Source: Diospyros lotus
Lineage: Eukaryota; Streptophyta; Magnoliopsida; Ericales; Ebenaceae
DNA: 64,000 nt
Reading direction: 5' to 3'
Assembly (NCBI RefSeq): GCF_014633365.1
Contig: NC_068347.1
Coordinates: forward strand, 25,274,493 to 25,338,492
Under the pieces are notes generated by a model that ran no database searches, was not told the origin of the DNA, and saw only the letters and a list, made by a program, of their open reading frames with translations. Below, piece by piece: positions 20,912 to 31,724 of the stretch (the stretch's first letter is position 1; each line of letters begins with the position of its first letter). Made by a program: the position numbers and the translations under genes.

Positions 20912-21149
20912 CTATCCATTCTCTTTCTTTTTCCTTTTCTTCTATTATTTTCTTTCTAGCGATTGTCGCTAATAGTAGTGCCATTACTTAACAAGAAGGG
21001 ATATGTAATGCACGACAACAAACCTCAAAGGAGTCAGTAGCATTTTTAAAAAGAATAAAAGTGGCTGGTTGTCTTTTAATTAAGGATAAATTTCATAAAT
21101 CATTCCCGAGATTTAATTAAATGCATCGAGTACTTTTGTGTTTTTACAA
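20912..21149. other. Flank between solo LTR and repeat P, copy A
   Basis: The target duplication CTATC is followed by T-rich sequence. Nothing coding is recognised. Confidence 0.4.
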
Positions 21150-21395
21150 ATTACACTTACCTCCTTTGAATTTTATAGATGTGTGGATGGCTTACCCCTT
21201 GCCATTAATGAATGCTTGTTAATATTTCTAAATTCCCAAAATGCACATTTCTCACTATTATTATAAGAAATCATAATAAACAAAATTACAAACGCTCAAT
21301 GAGACATCATTAATGACTGTTGTTCGCAACTTGTTGAAGGATCTTTGAGTTCAATCGAACTTTTTCATTCGTTTTGGGCTCGATCAAATCTAGAG
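21150..21395. repeat. Older local repeat P, second occurrence (copy A)
   Basis: It matches 16722-16953, starting CTTACCTCCTTTGAATTTTA and ending GGGCTCGATCAAATCTAG. It carries an extra stretch (GACTGTTGTTCGCAACTTG) not present in the first occurrence. Confidence 0.8.
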
Positions 21396-21399
21396 TTAT

Positions 21400-22475
21400 G
21401 CAACCCCCAGGGGATTGTCTTCAAACCCCATTGATGGGTTCTACTTGTTGGAAATAATTTTTTGTGCTCTACTATTAATTGAAAAATATTTTATTTTGTT
21501 AAAATTAATTAAGTTGATAATATGGTCAATTATCTTTTAAGAGAAATGCACGAGATATTCGTTATTGATAGTGGTCCATCTAATTGTTAGTGACATATGT
21601 ACATTAATTTTGAATTTAAGTGTTGGCAGAGTATAGGTCATTATCTAATTAACTCGTAATGAGAGGGTTATTGGATAAATATTTTATTTACGGCTAATTT
21701 CTTTTTTTACTACTCTAAATAGTAACTAGTGTTCACCCGTGCGATGTAGCGGAGGTATAATCATAATAAATTTGAAAGTTAAATTTTAATTAATATTAAA
21801 AAATTCATATATTAATCTTGAAAATACAATATCTTAAATCTTAATTAGTATTGAAAAACAAATGCATTAGTCTTACATTAAATTAAAGGTAGTGATTGAT
21901 TAATTATTAAAGTAAAATTATTTATTATATTATATATTTATTTATAAATTATAAATATAAATATAAATTAAAACTCCTAAATGTGAGAAAGCATAGATTT
22001 TTCAATGCTAATTAAAATTTTACTTGAAATTTTTAATTTTTGATCTTGGATAAATATTTTATTTAGGGCTAATTCCTCTTTATACTACTTTAAATAGTAA
22101 TGTTGGATTAGGGTTTTATGTGCTCAACTTTTGTATGCTTGTCCAGATTTGGTCGGCCAAAGATTTATTTTAATTTGAGATTTGCGTTCATATTAGCGTA
22201 AGATCGAATCGTTCATAATCTTATTTTATGGCGAACACATATATGTTCATAATCTTTTGTCTATTTTGTGTATTCTATTTCATTCATACGATTTAATTTG
22301 TTGTTTAATTAAATTATTCTACACTACTATACCCCCATCGCTAGTTATTTGTTACCTGAAAGCCTCTCTTGTCACTCTTCGTTGGCTTCTCCACGTAGTG
22401 GAGCCCCATGTTTTAGTAATTGTTTCATGTCCATGTAGTTGCCAATCACACATGCCTTCATTGATTCATTTTTGT
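21400..22475. other. AT-rich stretch with a 56-bp direct repeat, copy A
   Basis: TGGATAAATATTTTATTTA and what follows occurs at about 21674-21730 and 22049-22105. Between them is AT-rich sequence with the motif TGTTCACCCGTGCGATGTAG, a common terminal motif of plant Mutator-like MITEs. No gene is recognised. Confidence 0.4.
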
Positions 22476-23259
22476 TAGGGGTGTGTATGAAGTGAAACCA
22501 AACCGACCGATTAGTGTTTTTTTTTTGGTTCGGTTGTTCAAAAAAATTATTTTTTTCCTTTTGCTTTGAAACCAAAATTTAAACAGAAAAAATTCAGAAG
22601 CTGTTAAATATTCGCCAAATTCAGCTGCTAAACGGTCCTGTAAATACAATAAGACAATAAAATACTAGATCCTACGGCAAAGAAGTTCAGAGTTAGTAAT
22701 CGCTGCATCAATTCTTTTGATGAGAACATGAACTGAAGAATACGAGAGTAGTAGCTGCGGGTTGACGAGAAAGCGAACTGAGTATGAAGAAGACGATTAA
22801 ATGAACTGAAGAAGATGACAGTGAGAGGAGCGGCGCAGAGAAGAAAACAAAGTAAGGTAAGGGTTAAGGGTTTGGGCTAAATATAGTGAACTGATCTAAT
22901 TGAGGGGCTGAGGGCCTAAAACAAGAACAGTAGGTATGCTCGGTTCAAAATGGCAGTTCAGTTCTCGGAGCTTTTTTCATTTCAATTCATATGTTTCACA
23001 GTTTGGTTCGGTCTTTTAGGACTAGAAACTGACCTCGAACCAAAGTCCTCGGTTTTTTGCACAATTGAATAGAAATGGCAGTTCAGTTCGAGTATCTATC
23101 GGCTCGGAGCTTTTTTCATTTCAGTTCATATGTTTCAGTTTGGTTCGGTCTTTTAGGACTTGAAACTGACCTCGAACCAAAGTCCTCGGTCTTTTAGGAC
23201 TCGAAAGTGCTTGAATTTGTTTGAATTTTCAGTTGTAACGGATAGAATGCACACCTTTA
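22476..23259. mobile_element. hAT-like non-autonomous element 2, copy A
   Basis: The left end TAGGGGTGTGTATG and right end ATGCACACCTTTA are imperfect inverted repeats of the type seen at 10857-11812. The interior ends are rich in GGTTCGGT and AACCGACC. The 8-bp flanks (ATTTTTGT, CTGTTGGT) match at only five positions, so the insertion is old or the ends are shifted. There is no transposase. Confidence 0.55.
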
Positions 23260-23791
23260 CTGTTGGTCTCGCCACCACAGCCGGAGACGAAGAATCTCAT
23301 CGCCGCTGTCTTCACCACCCTTTCCCATCTTCATGGTCTGTTGCAGTTTCCAATTGCTGCCATCTTAGCATCTTCGCCGCCATCTTCGCTACCTTCATCA
23401 AATTCAATGAGTCAATCACTTATCCGTCGCTCCTTTTTCGATCAATTGGTGTCACTGCCATAGACCATGGTGGTTCGGAGACAGAGAGAGAGAAATACAA
23501 AAGGGTAGCAAAACCTCCATTGCCGATGGGGGTTCAGCAACCCCCAGTGGCCGTGGTTGCGTAGTCAGCGTGCCGGCTGCTCCAGTTAGTCTTATTAATT
23601 TTTAAATAAAACTATAGTTTTAATTTAATTTTTTATATGTGCAAAATATATCTCTTCTAGGCGGACGTGGCTACTGAGGTAGCACCCACATTAGCATTTA
23701 TGGTTGAAACCAACAAAGCAACAAAAGACGGTCCAAAATTGAAATTGTAACAAACTAAGATTTAGTTTTATTTTTTTATTTTTTTTTGTAG
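23260..23791. other. Unassigned GC-richer stretch, copy A
   Basis: An open frame through about 23247-23561 encodes no recognised motif. In copy B a 62-bp deletion changes it, which argues against a working gene. A T-rich stretch and TTTTTGTAG at 23783-23791 form the acceptor of the broken peptide gene 2. Confidence 0.4.
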
Positions 23792-24622
23792 GTTCTCCAA
23801 TGCGAGAGGTGTTAGGAAGATGGAGACCATGGATTAGAGATGTCAAAAGGGTTGGCCCGGCCCGAGTCGGCCCTCGGACTTTTTAAAAGGGTCGGGCTCA
23901 AGCTGTAATACCTCATGTATAGATAAGGTTGACACATAATTTCGATGAGTTTAGAATACAAAAAAATTAATTTTATAGCAATTTCAGGTACCGAATCAAC
24001 TGCAGGGAATGCCTCGAAGTGAAATTGTCTAAGGAAAATGATATGATCTCGATATGCGTTTCAAGATAAGATTTATGGTATTGAAAGAAATCGAATCGGG
24101 AATAGTTTTCGGTACAGCTAAAATACAACTACTAATTAGACTGTAAAACCGAATTGTCGTAGGGGACTCCCGAAAAATCAACGAAACCCTAGGGGGACTC
24201 CGGTTTTGCTTAATGAACAACCCTTCAGTAGTTTCGGGATGAAACGACCGCTCGATAAGGCACTGGGGCAAAATCGTCCTTTTTAACTAGGCTTCAAGTT
24301 ATTAATTTTATGTTTTCAAGTATCGTAATGTCAATTAATTCAGTGTTTGAAGATATTATTGCAACTAGAAAATTATTTTAAAAAATTTAGAGTTAAAAAT
24401 GGGATTTAAATATATAATTTTCTAAATTATATATAATCACATACATACATATATATATATATATATTGCAGCCTCGTGCGTAAGGCATTGATAGCCATGC
24501 CCTGTAAAATTTTGGAAGCCCTTACACGCAAATCCCATGCCCCTGCCAATTGGTGGCTGTTAGTAACGTGATCTTCACGCTAAGAGAGATCAGCAACACA
24601 GCTGGACGCGGCGGAAGTTAAC

Positions 24623-24630
24623 TATAAATA
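24623..24630 (+). promoter_or_regulatory. LTR TATA box
   Basis: TATAAATA lies about 720 bp into the solo LTR. The purine-rich GAGAGAGATCAGA leader that follows fits an LTR transcription start near 24655. Confidence 0.5.
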
Positions 24631-24679
24631 GGCTGTAAGCTGGCCAATTGAGAAGAGCATGGGAGAGAGATCAGATGGG

Positions 24680-25260
24680 AGGAAGCAGAGAGAGAGTTGC
24701 AGAGCAGTGGCCGAGCGATGCGAGAGAGAGGGAGAGATCGAGCTTGGGCTAGGCGATTCGAGAGAGAGAGAGAGAGATCAAGAGAAGGGAAGCGGGCTGC
24801 ATCGGGCACCACCACCAGGGCGAGGGGCGAGCTGGTGCGGTGGCCTAGCAAGGTGTGCGGTGGCTGGCGAAGCGGAGGAGACCGACTAGTGAGGCCGAAG
24901 GCGGCCAGAATGGCCGCAAGCTCGCGGCGGCAGCCATGGCCGCGAGCTCCAGCCATGGCTGTCGCGACACAGGGAAGGCTGGCCGGTTGCGGAGACTGTG
25001 CGGGCGGAGGCTACGGGGTCCAGCGATGGCGAGGCTGGCCGAGGCAGTGGCTTGCAGAGGCCGACGGCGCGGGAAGGAAGGCCGGCGGAGCTCGGCCATG
25101 CGCCCATGGCAGTAGCCGCACACAGGAAGGAGAAGAAGAAAAAGAGAAGAAGAAGAAGAAGAAGAAGAAAAGAAAGAAAGAAAAGAAGGAAGAAGAAAAA
25201 ATGGGGGAAGCTGGGCGTGCGCAGGTAGCAGGGGAGGCGGGAGGAGGAAGAAGATGGTGG
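24680..25260. other. GC-rich segment of the solo LTR
   Basis: A strikingly GC-rich block with GGCCGAGGC/GCGGCAGCC motifs, followed by a (GAA)n-type purine run at 25130-25200. Open frames on both strands arise from composition and show no domain. Confidence 0.6.
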
Positions 25261-25361
25261 AGAAGAAAGAAAAATAAAAGAAAAAAGAAGAAAGAAAAAA
25301 AACGAAAAGAAAAGAAAAGGAAAAATAAATGGAAAAATGTCGAAAAAATCCTAAAAAAATC

Positions 25362-25960
25362 CCAAAAGATAGGAAATTATGTTTCGGTGATATCCTGAAG
25401 ATTTTGGCAAGAAAAACGGCCCGAACACGCGTTTCGGGAATATGGCACGCATACCGAGGAAATCGAAAATGCTAAGTTAAGGTGAGTAAAATTTCCTAGA
25501 AAATTTCAAAAATTTTAGAATATTATTTTATGAATTTTCGTAGTGAAATATTTGAGAAAATGTTTTAGAATTATTTAATCTGGATTTATTGAGGAAAAAT
25601 AGAAAGAAATAGAGAAAAAATTATAGAAAATGCAAGAAATTATGGAAAAAAAATTATAGAAAAATTCCAAAAGATAGGAAATTATGTTTCGGTGATATCC
25701 TGGAGATTTTGGCAAGAAAAACGGCTCGAACACGCGTTTCGGAAATATGACACGCATACCGAGGAAATCGAAGATGCTAAGTTAAGGTGAGTAAAATTTC
25801 CTAGAAAATTTTAAAAATTTCAGAATATTATTTTATGAATTTTCGTAGTGAAATATTTGAGAAAATATTTTAGAATTATTTAATCTGGATTTATTGAGGA
25901 AAAATAGAAAGAAATAGAGAAAAAAAATTATAGAAAATGCCAGAAATTATGAAAAAATAG
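25362..25960. repeat. 305-bp tandem duplication inside the solo LTR
   Basis: Unit 1 (25362-25666) and unit 2 (25667-25960) both begin CCAAAAGATAGGAAATTATG and contain CGAACACGCGTTTCGG and AAGTTAAGGTGAGTAAAATT. They differ at a few positions. Confidence 0.9.
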
Positions 25961-27683
25961 GTTTAATGTTTATTTAAATAATTATGGTGATTAGGATACT
26001 TTGAGGCTGAAGTTGAAGAGATTCGTGCTAATTTTGAGGTTGGCATACAAATCGAGACAAGACACGGATATCGAGGTAGCTCGATAAATTTGAGAAGGTA
26101 AGTGATACTCCCCAATTAAAGTTAGTTTTATAGAAAATGCTTAGTTTGTAAGTGGTACTTCCTCGAAAATATTTTCATCATATTGACATGCCCTGATATG
26201 TATTCATCACGTAGAAAGCATACATGACTATGAAATGCATGAATACACGTTGATATCATTGATCACACGCATATGAGGTCGTAGGGAGTACGAACTGGCA
26301 CCGCTGCCTTACCAAGGGTGCACCCATACACCCCGGCTTCGAAAGAGGTGGCCGCTAAAATGGTAGGTAGCATGAGGGGTGCAGTTGACACCTACGATGA
26401 AAGACATTGCATACACACATGACATAGCATTATGTACCCTTACTTAGATGATTCATCATCTAATTTGGGCTTTGCCTCTGGAATATTCAAACGTTCCAAG
26501 TGGAGATTGTAGCAGATACGAAGATAAATGAGTCATAAAACAGCACTTAGTAGAGTGCATGAGAAATGAAATTTATGTAACATAGCCCCTGTATTTAAGT
26601 TCTGCTACTTTAGATTCTGAACATTTTGAGGAATGTTGAAGATATAAGAATTTATTTATAATTAATGATAAGATATCAGGTTTCGGTCTTTGCTTCTGCA
26701 TTTGATGTGTATAGTGATTTTCTTACGAGAAAAATGATTGGGAATTCTAGGACGGAGTCGAGGAATGATGTGGTTTAGTTTTAGTTTTAAAAGAAAAAAT
26801 TTATTGTCCATAAATTGTCTCAATTTATAACCCGTCCAAAAAAACGGGGCGTTACACAAGCCCAGGCCCTTTTGCCATGGATAGGGCCCGGCCTGGCCCA
26901 CAACCCTCTCATAAGGGGGCCGGGCCGGGCTGGGACCTTAGCCCACAGGGCCTAGCGGGCCGAGCACAGTGGGCCTGACCTTTTTTTTTTTAAATAATTT
27001 TTTTTAAAAATAATACATATAATATATACATATATAAATATCAAAATAATACATATATAAAAATTAATTTTTTTCTTTTTAAAATATTTTTCATCTTAAT
27101 TCTTAAGTTTTAAATATTATTTCATCATTTTATATTTCAAAATTCTATATGCCTTATAAATTTTCTTATGAATTGATATGAAAAATAATGTACATATAAA
27201 AAGGAGAATGTTTATTTATAATTTAAATATATAAAAAATTTAACTTAAAAATTTTAAATAAATTGATTGTTATTATTTATATATATTGTGAAATTAAATT
27301 TTTTAGTATCCAATATCAATAATTATTAAAGAATAACAAAATTAAAAAAAAATGAGTAAGGGCCTAACTGATTGGCCTATAAGGGCCTCATGGGCCCGGC
27401 CCAAAAGGGCCCAACGGGCCACGGGTCGGGCCCTTAGATGGGCCGGGCCGTGGGCCCAATTTCTTTGTCCCGGCCCGGCCCCTTTTGAACAGTAACAGGC
27501 CAGGCCAAAGCCCGGCCCTGTTGACACCTCTACCATGGATGGACAAATAGAGATCTATTTTGCACTAAAATAGAAGACTGCAAACATTTTCCTTGCCCCA
27601 AAGCTCAGATTGCAATATGCAATAGGAGTGTTTGTAGGTGTGTTTTGGCTCCTGCTGAAATTAGCACCAACAAGGTCAGTTGA

Positions 27684-28134
27684 GAAGGGTAATTTAGAGA
27701 GCAAGGCTGCTCATGAATTGTTTTTTTTTTTTTTTTAATTTATGATATTAATGTCTCCTTTAAATAAGGCCAATAATAGACAAATAATAAAGTTGATCTA
27801 TATCTATTTTTTTGTTGCTTTACTATTTCATAATCAATTTTGCAATGTTAGTGGGGGTGGGTGGGATGATGAACTTGAGGTTTACCAAGTTCACCATTGA
27901 ATTTCATCGTCAAACAACTTTATTTTGGTAACTGTGGCATAATTTCTCAAATTTTAAATACTAAGATATAATGATTTTTGCCAAGAAAATAATTTGGGAA
28001 ACTAATTCTAAGTAAAAAACAAAAAATAAAAAAATGAACCAACAGAGTTGTTGCCTGTAATAGGTTTACACAGGCTTTTATGTACTGCATTTCAAGAGTG
28101 AATCAAGGTTATGTGAGAGGGATCATGCTATAAG
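27684..28134. other. 3' flank of broken peptide gene 2, copy A
   Basis: It matches the flank of peptide gene 1 in the blocks named at 18503-18980. At 28081-28125 it also matches the loop and inner right arm of the hairpin at 17180-17220 (TGCATTTCAAGAGTGAATCA). Confidence 0.55.
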
Positions 28135-28347
28135 TACTCTATGGGCTACGCCATAAATTATACAATGCATTATAAATGATAAAAATATCCCTCGTGCCTC
28201 AGCGTCTCACCGCCTTAAGTGAGGAGTATTTTAGTCATGCGTCTCACCGCTTCATGTCACCTCACCACCTCACTTCATCACTTTGGATGAGAAGTATTTT
28301 GGACATTTTAACTACATTATGTAGTCTATGGTGTAACTCATGGAATA
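28135..28347. mobile_element. Small MITE-like element, copy A
   Basis: The left end TACTCTATGGGCTACGCCATA and right end TATGGTGTAACTCATGGAATA are imperfect inverted repeats about 35 bp long. The unit interrupts a hairpin-related sequence that is continuous at 17180-17240. A TA flank is possible but not proven. Confidence 0.5.
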
Positions 28348-28357
28348 CCAATGACAT

Positions 28358-28615
28358 TTTTCATTTGAGAGATGATGTAACTGATATTTCTTGGTATTGA
28401 AGGGGATTTCAATTTCTTTATTCAAAAACTGTATATTTTGTGATTGGTGAATATCTTTTGGGCATTGTGGACATGAATCTATTAAGAAACTAAGTCACCT
28501 TAGATCTTTCTTTTGTTTTATTTCTTCTCGATTTTGTATATCCCCCTAAATCTCAACATGAGATCTTGATTTCTCCATAAAAAGAACTCTACTGGATATG
28601 CCATTATCCACATCA
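28358..28615. repeat. Older local repeat Q, second occurrence (copy A)
   Basis: The hairpin right arm (TTTGAGAGATGATGTAACTG) continues into the Q block shared with 17270-17465. The match stops at ACATCAGT, after which AACATATATT replaces the palindrome arm. Confidence 0.75.
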
Positions 28616-28895
28616 GTAACATATATTAACACTCATTTTAAAGTTACAGTTCAACTAATTCTGAAAAAGTTACAGGCATGGAATTGACCATTGGCTTATA
28701 GCATTGAGAAAATTGTCTTTTGGCCTAAATTTTATTAAATAAAAATGTATTTAAAAAATCTATTCTCAACTATACTTTCATAAAAATATATCTAATTAGT
28801 TTCTATGAAAATATTATATATAAATGTTATATGTATATGTATACATAGATTAAATTTATATGAATTTTTTTAAAAAAATATCCAACAACATCCTG
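28616..28895. other. AT-rich, nothing recognised, copy A
   Basis: No coding motif or transposon terminus is visible. Confidence 0.35.
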
Positions 28896-28900
28896 TAGGT

Positions 28901-28991
28901 AAACCCTAGGAATGTGTTTTTTTTTCTATAAATAAACCCTAGCAAAGTTGGGGTTGTAGAACACCGACGATGCTAAGATTGCACTAGGGTT
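28901..28991 (+). promoter_or_regulatory. TATA plus telo-box promoter-like cluster, copy A
   Basis: Two AAACCCTAG motifs (28901-28909, 28934-28942) flank a TATA box (TATAAATA near 28928), with a reversed ACTAGGGTTTT near 28983. This arrangement is known from plant ribosomal protein and small nucleolar RNA gene promoters. No such gene follows. Only a short frame from about 29009 is open. It could be an orphan promoter or coincidence. Confidence 0.35.
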
Positions 28992-29394
28992 TTGCAACCC
29001 AAGGCAACATGAAAATCAAGATGGGAAAGTCTCTCTCCTATAATGTTGGTAGGCTTTTTGTGTTTGAAACATATTTCTTCATTTAGATTCTTATCGAGAG
29101 AGAATTTGTTGATCGAAACGACTCGTCTAAATTTTCTTAAACTCTTAAAATCTTATCCTTAGTATAGCAGAGTATGAGTCTATGATGCACAAAAACTTCT
29201 TAAATGAGCCGTTTCGACATTACCTTTCCAAAATACCAAGAAACATTTCTGATCTACTTTTGTAATTAGAGAAACTTTCATGGCTGTTTAGTTATATTAG
29301 GAAAATATCGATCTAGAATTTTGTTTATAGAATTAGAGAAACTTTGCAAATAGAGATGAAATTTTTAATTTTTTTCTAGAATTTGTTTGAATAC

Positions 29395-29602
29395 ATTATA
29401 GAACTTATGTTTATTTTTAGATTGAATAATTATTTTTTTTATAATTTTTTATATTAAAAATTATATTTATAAAAACTTCTATATTTTTTTATTTATACTT
29501 TTCCCCACATTTCTATTTCTTACTTTTTTTAAAAGAATGATCTTTTTTTATTTTCGTTTCATATCGTATTCATTTTCTATTTTCATTTTCATGCAACCTA
29601 GG
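29395..29602 (-). repeat. MITE-like AT-rich repeat, copy A
   Basis: Related to 190-366 and ending TTCATGCAACCTAGG on the plus strand. It lacks a clear second end. Confidence 0.4.
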
Positions 29603-29791
29603 TATGAGTCATACTGATTTCATATAGAGTTTGAAGTCGTTATATATATCAACCAAATCCTTCAAAGGATTCATCAAACTTAGCCATTCATATCTGTCAA
29701 TAAAGGTCATCAACGATCTCTAGAGATCGTCTCCTTATATCAGAGGTAGCCAAATAGAGTTTACCCTTCCTAACTTGGAGAAAATTCAAGT

Positions 29792-29983
29792 ATGTTAAAA
29801 GCCAAATGGCTCACTCCCTACACTCTAACCACACTAATCCTAATGCTTATTTTTCCCAGTTCAGAAAACATCTTTCAAAAATCTAATCTTAAGATGGTCA
29901 GGAAGAATGAATCTTTGATTCCCATCAAAACCTCCTCTAACAAGTTTTCAATCATCTTTCGTGTGACTATTTCCTATTCATGA
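29792..29983 (+). CDS. Hypothetical 63-residue protein with signal-like start (copy A)
   Basis: A short open frame begins with a hydrophobic stretch (TPYTLTTLILMLIFPSS near residues 8-24) that could be a signal peptide. A lysine-rich tail without cysteines follows. It is identical in copy B (47638-47829). I recognise no family. At about 1 percent local divergence, 192 identical bases are not strong evidence of selection. A chance frame is equally possible. Confidence 0.25.
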   Translation: MLKAKWLTPYTLTTLILMLIFPSSENIFQKSNLKMVRKNESLIPIKTSSNKFSIIFRVTISYS

Positions 29984-30075
29984 TGTTTATTTTATCTAAT
30001 ATTTCAGATGAAAAAGAGAAGGAAGTGGTGAAGGAATGGTGACCTCAAGAGATTAAACTGTAGAATTCACACAAT

Positions 30076-30117
30076 AGGTCTAGATAACCTGGTGACCTCA
30101 CCAGGTTATCTAAACCT
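30076..30117. repeat. 42-bp palindrome, copy A
   Basis: AGGTCTAGATAACCTGGTGA, then CC, then TCACCAGGTTATCTAAACCT. The arms are 20 bp with one mismatch. It would extrude or form a tight hairpin in RNA. It is the same in copy B at 47922-47963. Confidence 0.9.
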
Positions 30118-31030
30118 AGTGAGGAAGGAGAGAGGAGAGAGAGTGAAAAAGAGAGGAGAAAGTCTATTGTTGATGTTTACTGCTATTGTTGGAGAAGAGA
30201 AGGAGAAACTGTCAATCAAGAAAGGGAGGGAGGGAGAGAGAGAAATTAGACAGTGGAAAAGAGCAGAGAAGATGAGGACATTTTAATTATTTTAAAAAAA
30301 TTAAATAGAGTTAAATAATGTCATGCCCGTTCGTGCAACAAAGTTTTGTAAAATTAAGAGAAGTTATTATTTTTAAAACTCCAAAAATACCACCTACTTT
30401 GTCTAAACTTCAAGGCCACTGAACATGTTTTTCTCTTTATTTTAATTCCACACATATCCATTTCATATTCTATTTATATTCCTTTAGATTTTCTCATCAT
30501 CTTTTTCTGTATCATCTTTCAAAATCTACTTATTAAAGCTATATTTTAACATTATCTTAGTTCACATCTTGTTTGAGTCATAACTTTCTTAAATGATAAA
30601 ATGTCATGTTTATATATATGTTACAGATCTAGAATGTATAGAATCCTATTTTGGAACTTTACATTTTTATTAATTTTTTGCTGAGTAATAATTAAATTTC
30701 TTCTACAATAAAAAATATAAAACTTGATATTATTTATTTTATGGCATTAACATTTAAAAATTAAAATTAATTTTGAAATGTTCTTTACTGAATGAATTGT
30801 AAAAGATAATATGGTCTAAGTATTTACTTAATTTTATTTTTACTGAATTTTAATTCTATTTGAAATTTGTTGTTACTCGAATATAACAATGAATTTATTA
30901 AGTGAAAATGTCATCGTCAAACCATTTGAATTCTACAAGAAAAAGAACAATTAGAGGGCATAGGAAAGTCGTCGCATAAACTCTCCAATGCTTAACTTAG
31001 ATAATAAAAACTTTAAGATTGTATTGAAAC
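30118..31030. other. Purine-rich then AT-rich stretch, copy A
   Basis: 30120-30280 is GA-rich. The rest is AT-rich without genes. A CCCGTTCGTGCAACAAAG motif near 30328 resembles termini of Mutator-like MITEs. Confidence 0.4.
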
Positions 31031-31034
31031 TAGG

Positions 31035-31400
31035 ATCAGAGACATACCTCTTTTGGAATGAGAGCTCATCTATGTATAGCGCAATATGGAGCTTTTTCAA
31101 ATTCCCTAGAATTAAGATTCTTTCAAATAATATTTATTATAATATTCCAAGGTCCACTAGGATTGAGATTCCTATAGATAACGTTTATCCTAACATTTCA
31201 AAATCCATTATAATTAGGATCTTTATCGATAATGTTTATCTGTTTTATGGAACTCTCGGAGGAATTTTTGAATGTCGATGTTATCTTGTTTGCACTTTGT
31301 TCGGGACTCCCTTGATTAAGGGAAAATTACACTTATTTAGCTCAAAAAGTTATTTTGGGCTTTTAGGCTTTTTTGGTCTTTTAATGGACTTTTGCCTATA
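31035..31400. repeat. Older local repeat R, second occurrence (copy A)
   Basis: It matches 17519-17930 (AATGAGNGCTNATCTATGTATA, and the ending TTTTAGCTCAAAAA-like segments) with many substitutions. Confidence 0.6.
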
Positions 31401-31724
31401 ACACATTAATTGTTCCACACTATTTCATTCGAGTTTTTCAGAGGGAATAGTAGAATGTGTTATGGCCTACCCTTATTTCCTTTTTATTTGATGGCTGTAA
31501 TTTTTTTGGGATTTCTTCGTTGGTCAAATTGCTTTATATATTGATTCCAACATCCCTTTGTGTCAAAAGTTTTTTTTATGAAGAGTAGCTTAGTCAGTTG
31601 CTGAGAGTTTTACCATTTAGGACCATAAGGTTTTTTTTGGAGCTCTTGCCTGATTTCCAATATGGAGATTCTTCTAGCTCAGCTAAGTAAACTTTATATC
31701 TTTTTGCTTCGAATGCCACAAAAT
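31401..31724. other. Right end of duplication copy A
   Basis: No gene. It ends GCTTCGAATGCCACAAAAT at the junction with copy B. Confidence 0.45.

Larger units (their letters stand above)
23904..26856 (+). mobile_element. 2.95 kb solo LTR nested in hAT-like element 3
   Basis: It starts TGTAATACCTCATG and ends GGGGCGTTACA, flanked by the 5-bp target duplication CAAGC (23899-23903, 26857-26861). Copy B lacks it, giving an empty site (GGGTCGGGC followed by CAGGCCCTTTT). A TATA box lies at 24623-24630. No primer site or pol is present, so it is a solo LTR left by recombination, or a non-coding element. The TGTAAYRCC ends are typical of plant gypsy LTRs. Confidence 0.85.
23835..27532. mobile_element. 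hAT-like element 3 containing a nested solo LTR (copy A)
   Basis: Inverted termini TAGAGATGTCAA and TTGACACCTCTA lie between perfect 8-bp target duplications CCATGGAT (23827-23834, 27533-27540). The subterminal parts are GC-rich with repeated GGGCCGGGCC-type motifs, and the core is AT-rich. Without the nested solo LTR it would be about 740 bp. There is no transposase. Copy B holds the same element without the LTR. Confidence 0.85.
23792..27683 (+). pseudogene. Broken six-cysteine peptide gene 2, exon 2, split by a hAT element (copy A)
   Basis: After a splice acceptor (TTTTTGTAG), 23792-23834 aligns with the start of exon 2 of peptide gene 1 (CCAATGCGAGAGGTGTTAGG versus TGATGCAGGTGGTGTTAGG). 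An extra A shifts the frame. The hAT-like element 23835-27532 then intervenes, and the exon resumes at 27541-27683. The resumed part still encodes CTKIEDCKHFPC, CPKAQIAIC and CRCVLAPAEI, with spacing C-x5-C-x4-C-x7-C-x4-C-x-C, so all six cysteines survive. No signal-peptide exon was found upstream. It is a pseudogene with a preserved cysteine core. Confidence 0.72.
11041..31724. repeat. Large tandem duplication, copy A
   Basis: This 20.7 kb segment matches 31725-49556 in order throughout. The shared left edge is a run of seven A then TATTTATTACTATAAATAT (11041 and 31725). The shared right edge is GCTTCGAATGCCACAAAAT (ending 31724 and 49556). Across the junctions the sequence AAAAT is common to both ends. 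Copy A is longer mainly because of a 2953-bp solo LTR at 23904-26856. Over the integrase block 11821-12583 I count six substitutions against copy B. Confidence 0.95.

Noticed and set aside
21674..22105. 56-bp direct repeats as LTRs of a TRIM
   Set aside because: No TG/CA ends, primer site or target duplication can be placed.
24697..25398. 233-codon frame rich in Arg, Gly and Lys
   Set aside because: It arises from the GC-rich and GAA-rich composition of the solo LTR. Overlapping frames exist on both strands and no domain is present.
30092..30286. 64-codon purine-rich frame after the palindrome
   Set aside because: Low-complexity Glu/Arg/Lys composition from a GA-rich tract.
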